In this document: in pieces, positions 62,368 to 64,000 of the stretch | Layout of the letters: each line of letters starts with the position of its first letter | Numbering within the stretch: position 1 is the first letter of the stretch | DNA from: Pleomorphovibrio marinus | GTDB lineage: Bacteria; Bacteroidota; Bacteroidia; Cytophagales; Cyclobacteriaceae | Length of the DNA: 64,000 nt | Direction: 5' to 3' | Assembly (NCBI RefSeq): GCF_003347495.1 | Contig: NZ_QCXY01000013.1 | Span: forward strand, 151,867-215,866 | Notes under the pieces: generated by a model | Databases searched by the model: none | The model's input: the letters and a program-made list of their open reading frames with translations, nothing else | Told to the model about the DNA's origin: nothing | Position numbers and translations under genes: made by a program

Positions 62368-62691
62368 TCAAAGGTTGGCACTCCCCGATCTTTCAATTTT
62401 AGAAGGATTTTGTCTCGTATCGAACACATCCGAAATTCTAATGGCATTCTTCTCTTCATCGACAGAATAGATGATTTTATAATTATTGCATATCAAATAC
62501 CTGTACTTGATTAACCTTCCAGTTAACAGTTCCTCAACCTGACCCATGTGAGGTGTTTGCATTAATTTTTCCGGTGCCTTGATTAATTCGGTAATAATTT
62601 TCAAGGCAAACTCAGAATTTACTTTTTGGGAATAATAAAAAAAAATATCATCCAATTGACTTTCAGCAAATTTAGACCATATGACAGTCAT
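62368..62691 (-). CDS. RelE/ParE-family toxin
   Basis: A 107-residue toxin. The fold pattern is ParE-like: VIWSKFAESQLDDIFFYYSQ, PEKLMQTPHMGQVEELL, RYLICNNYKIIYSVDEEKNA and RISDVFDTRQNP. Members either cleave mRNA on the ribosome (RelE) or poison gyrase (ParE); the sequence fits the ParE side slightly better. Four-base overlap with the antitoxin upstream, standard toxin-antitoxin order. Confidence 0.9.
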   Translation of the reverse strand: MTVIWSKFAESQLDDIFFYYSQKVNSEFALKIITELIKAPEKLMQTPHMGQVEELLTGRLIKYRYLICNNYKIIYSVDEEKNAIRISDVFDTRQNPSKIERSGSANL

Positions 62692-62933
62692 TTGTCTAAA
62701 CTCTGAAATTTTGCAATCAGTTGTTGCGAAGTCTTAAATTCACCTATTTGAAAATCTTTCTCAGATTTATCAATTCTATTGTTTAATCCATCTTTACTAT
62801 ATGGACTTAGGTTGATTTTGTCAGCTTCATTTTTCTCTCTATGTAACAAACTTTCAAGTTTTGAAATAGAACGCTCGTCCTGGAGTTTTAAGAACTCTTG
62901 AACAAATTTGATTTTCCTGGTTTCAATATTCAT
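62688..62933 (-). CDS. Antitoxin partner of the RelE/ParE toxin
   Basis: An 81-residue acidic and basic helical protein starting at ATG 62933 (MNIETRKIKFVQEFLKLQDE). The longer frame from 62951 is unlikely: a TAACTTTG box (minus strand, 62956-62949) would put transcription start near 62943, after that codon. The N-terminal half would bind DNA, and the C-terminal part (GEFKTSQQLIAKFQSLDK) would cover the toxin. It likely represses its own promoter. Confidence 0.82.
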   Translation of the reverse strand: MNIETRKIKFVQEFLKLQDERSISKLESLLHREKNEADKINLSPYSKDGLNNRIDKSEKDFQIGEFKTSQQLIAKFQSLDK

Positions 62934-63069
62934 GGCTTCACTTTTATACAAAGTTACAAAAAATCTGTCTCTGTTTCATTGGCTACTATTTGGGACTGAT
63001 TGTAAAAGATATTTACCTGGGAATCCCCTCCCCAACCCTGCCCATCGAACCTTGGGCGAGCTGCTGGTT

Positions 63070-63275
63070 TTATTTGGAGAAATCCAAATCCGAGATCCAG
63101 GTGTCATTTTCAAAAATTATTTTATTCAGGCTTTCTCTTTCCTTGTTCCTGATTTGCTTTGGGTTTTCAACCTTTGGGCTTGAAGACAGGCTTTCTCGAA
63201 GGTGACAGGCATTTGTTTGGATAGTTCCTCCTTTCCTTTCCTGGCCCTATCCTGAAATGATTTGTCGGAGTTCAT
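63070..63275 (-). pseudogene. Possible broken small gene of unknown family
   Basis: On the minus strand an ATG at 63275 opens a 49-residue frame (MNSDKSFQDRARKGKEELSK, ending KSGTRKEKA at 63126). A second frame continues past that stop to 63070 and ends in FENDTWISDLDFSK, which also looks protein-like. Two good frames in succession suggest a frameshift in a small gene. Alternatively the 49-residue frame is complete, or both are chance. No family recognised. Confidence 0.3.
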
Positions 63276-63615
63276 GCTTTATCCGATTCTGCACGGATAC
63301 AAAGTTAGAAATAAAAACCAGTATTAAGAAACCCTGATAGGCTCCGCTCTTCAACCTTGTGTTATGTTAACTAAACTATAGAAAAATACCTCCCACAGAT
63401 TTCGCAGATATGCGCAGAGAACCTCCGCAGTACACAAGTTAATCTGCCGGAATCCGAACGTCAAATCATTCTTTACGCGATACTAATTTATACGATTGGT
63501 TTATGTTTGATTATGGTAACTTCTCGGGCTTCTGATTTTCTATTAAGCCCTTTGTGCCATAATCCCTTGATCCGGTTTAGTGAGATAGCCCGGAGGCCAG
63601 TAGGGTGAGTGGGAG
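63276..63615. other. Intergenic region without a gene
   Basis: No coding frame or RNA gene recognised. The stretch CCCACAGATTTCGCAGATAT followed by GCGCAGAG (near 63393-63420) is typical of a CAGATTTCGCAGAT-type spacer repeat found in many Bacteroidota genomes. Confidence 0.45.
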
Positions 63616-63654
63616 AGCCCTTCCAAAGTTTTGGGAGTTTGGAAGGGCTTTTTT
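63616..63654 (+). terminator. Strong hairpin next to the T9SS protein gene, T-run on plus strand
   Basis: A perfect 12-base stem AGCCCTTCCAAA/TTTGGAAGGGCT with a ten-base loop is followed on the plus strand by six T's. On the minus strand, where the neighbouring gene ends at 63658, the stem is not followed by T's. It may still act as a 3' end for that gene. Confidence 0.6.
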
Positions 63655-63657
63655 CCA

Positions 63658-64000
63658 TCAATGCCGGATCATCAAATGCTTTCTATACACGCCGTTTTTG
63701 TCGGAGATCTGGAGGATGTACTGCCCGTTGGGCAGGTGTCCAGTGGGTACGCTTATCTTTGGGCCCCGGGCTTTTAGGGAAAGTACCGATTCGAAGGCCT
63801 GGCTGATGATCTGGATCTCCACCTCTGCGCCAGGCTCTCCGTCCTTGGCGGCCAGGTTGGTGACGGTGACCTCCTCGTCCGCGGGGTTAGGGCTGAGGGC
63901 ATAGCTGCTCAGGGGGCAATTGGGCCCGCTGATAAAGCAGAAGGTGAAGGGCGTGCTGCCGCAGGGGTTGGTGGCCGTGGCGTTAAAGGAAAAGGGGAAT
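63658..64000 (-). CDS. Secreted protein, C-terminal T9SS sorting domain (partial)
   Basis: The 3' end of a gene that enters from the right edge; stop codon TGA at 63660-63658, 114 codons visible. It reads NPCGSTPFTFCFISGPNCPL, then a type A T9SS sorting domain starting SYALSPNPADEEVTVTNLAA and closing with GHLPNGQYILQISDKNGVYR followed by KHLMIRH. Such tails direct proteins through the type IX secretion system to the surface, where they are cut off. The GC content is clearly higher than in the left part of the window, so it could be a gene with different history. The passenger domain is outside the window. Confidence 0.88.
   Translation of the reverse strand, partial: FPFSFNATATNPCGSTPFTFCFISGPNCPLSSYALSPNPADEEVTVTNLAAKDGEPGAEVEIQIISQAFESVLSLKARGPKISVPTGHLPNGQYILQISDKNGVYRKHLMIRH

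Noticed and set aside
62990..63205. 71-residue plus-strand frame beyond the toxin-antitoxin pair
   Set aside because: No recognisable motif or ribosome-binding context, low-quality composition, and it overlaps the minus-strand frames that look more protein-like.
63276..63615. tRNA gene
   Set aside because: No acceptor stem or T-loop pattern could be folded in this or any other spacer of the window.

Overview
The window looks like chromosome of a Bacteroidota bacterium of the order Cytophagales. A Cyclobacteriaceae-like relative is my inference, not something I could search. The evidence is the SusC/SusD outer-membrane pairs, the fused lpxC-fabZ gene, the type IX secretion regulator PorX, a C-terminal T9SS sorting domain, a bacillithiol-type YtxJ protein, an ECF sigma/FecR pair and TAnnTTTG-type promoters. 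I see no rRNA, tRNA, CRISPR array, phage or intact insertion sequence.

Layout. 1-7284: a truncated SusC gene plus SusD, then a complete SusC/SusD pair that is clearly paralogous to the first. 7348-16283: two FG-GAP/VCBS proteins, then a likely operon with a TrpB2-type PLP enzyme, an amidohydrolase and a Tat-type Gfo/Idh/MocA oxidoreductase. 16339-19142: a three-gene Bat-like operon (DUF58, membrane protein, VWA protein). 19234-21995: a DUF4296 lipoprotein and mutS2. 22019-28119 (minus): two small exported proteins and the lipid A operon HD-lpxD-lpxC/fabZ-lpxA-ABC ATPase. 28199-31402: porX, tsaE and an alanine dehydrogenase-like gene. 31412-37176: a signalling island with a lone receiver protein, an E1/ThiF-like enzyme, a GNAT protein resembling LuxI/FeeM acyl synthases, a 7TMR-DISM sensor kinase and a receiver-kinase hybrid. 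37277-48515: ppa, a porin, valS, an exonuclease/phosphatase-family protein, a beta-lactamase-class-C-like hydrolase, a large outer-membrane barrel and ytxJ. 49035-53501: a cytochrome c-sugar dehydrogenase fusion, two small barrels, an RsmI-type methyltransferase, a DUF2905 protein and an orphan nucleotidyltransferase. 54125-58171: a PagL-like protein and an ECF sigma/FecR/STN-barrel cassette. 58696-62933: thioesterase, pcm, riboflavin synthase, PAP2 phosphatase, hemF and a RelE/ParE toxin-antitoxin pair. The right edge holds the 3' end of a GC-rich secreted protein gene with a T9SS tail.

Two things stand out. First, 32139-37176 is a tightly overlapping four-gene unit that joins a possible small-molecule synthesis step (E1-like adenylation plus a LuxI-like acyltransferase) to its own sensor kinase and response hybrid, with a related receiver gene placed convergently to its upstream neighbour and divergently from it. 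This may be an undescribed signalling system. Second, a dispersed roughly 90-165 nt element occurs at 47931-48019 (inverted), 48812-48899, 48900-49034 and 53844-54009, with a partial inverted piece at 58539-58597. Two copies end exactly at the start codon of unrelated genes, so the element appears to supply a 5' leader.

All product names come from reading translated sequence and motifs by eye; no database search was possible.
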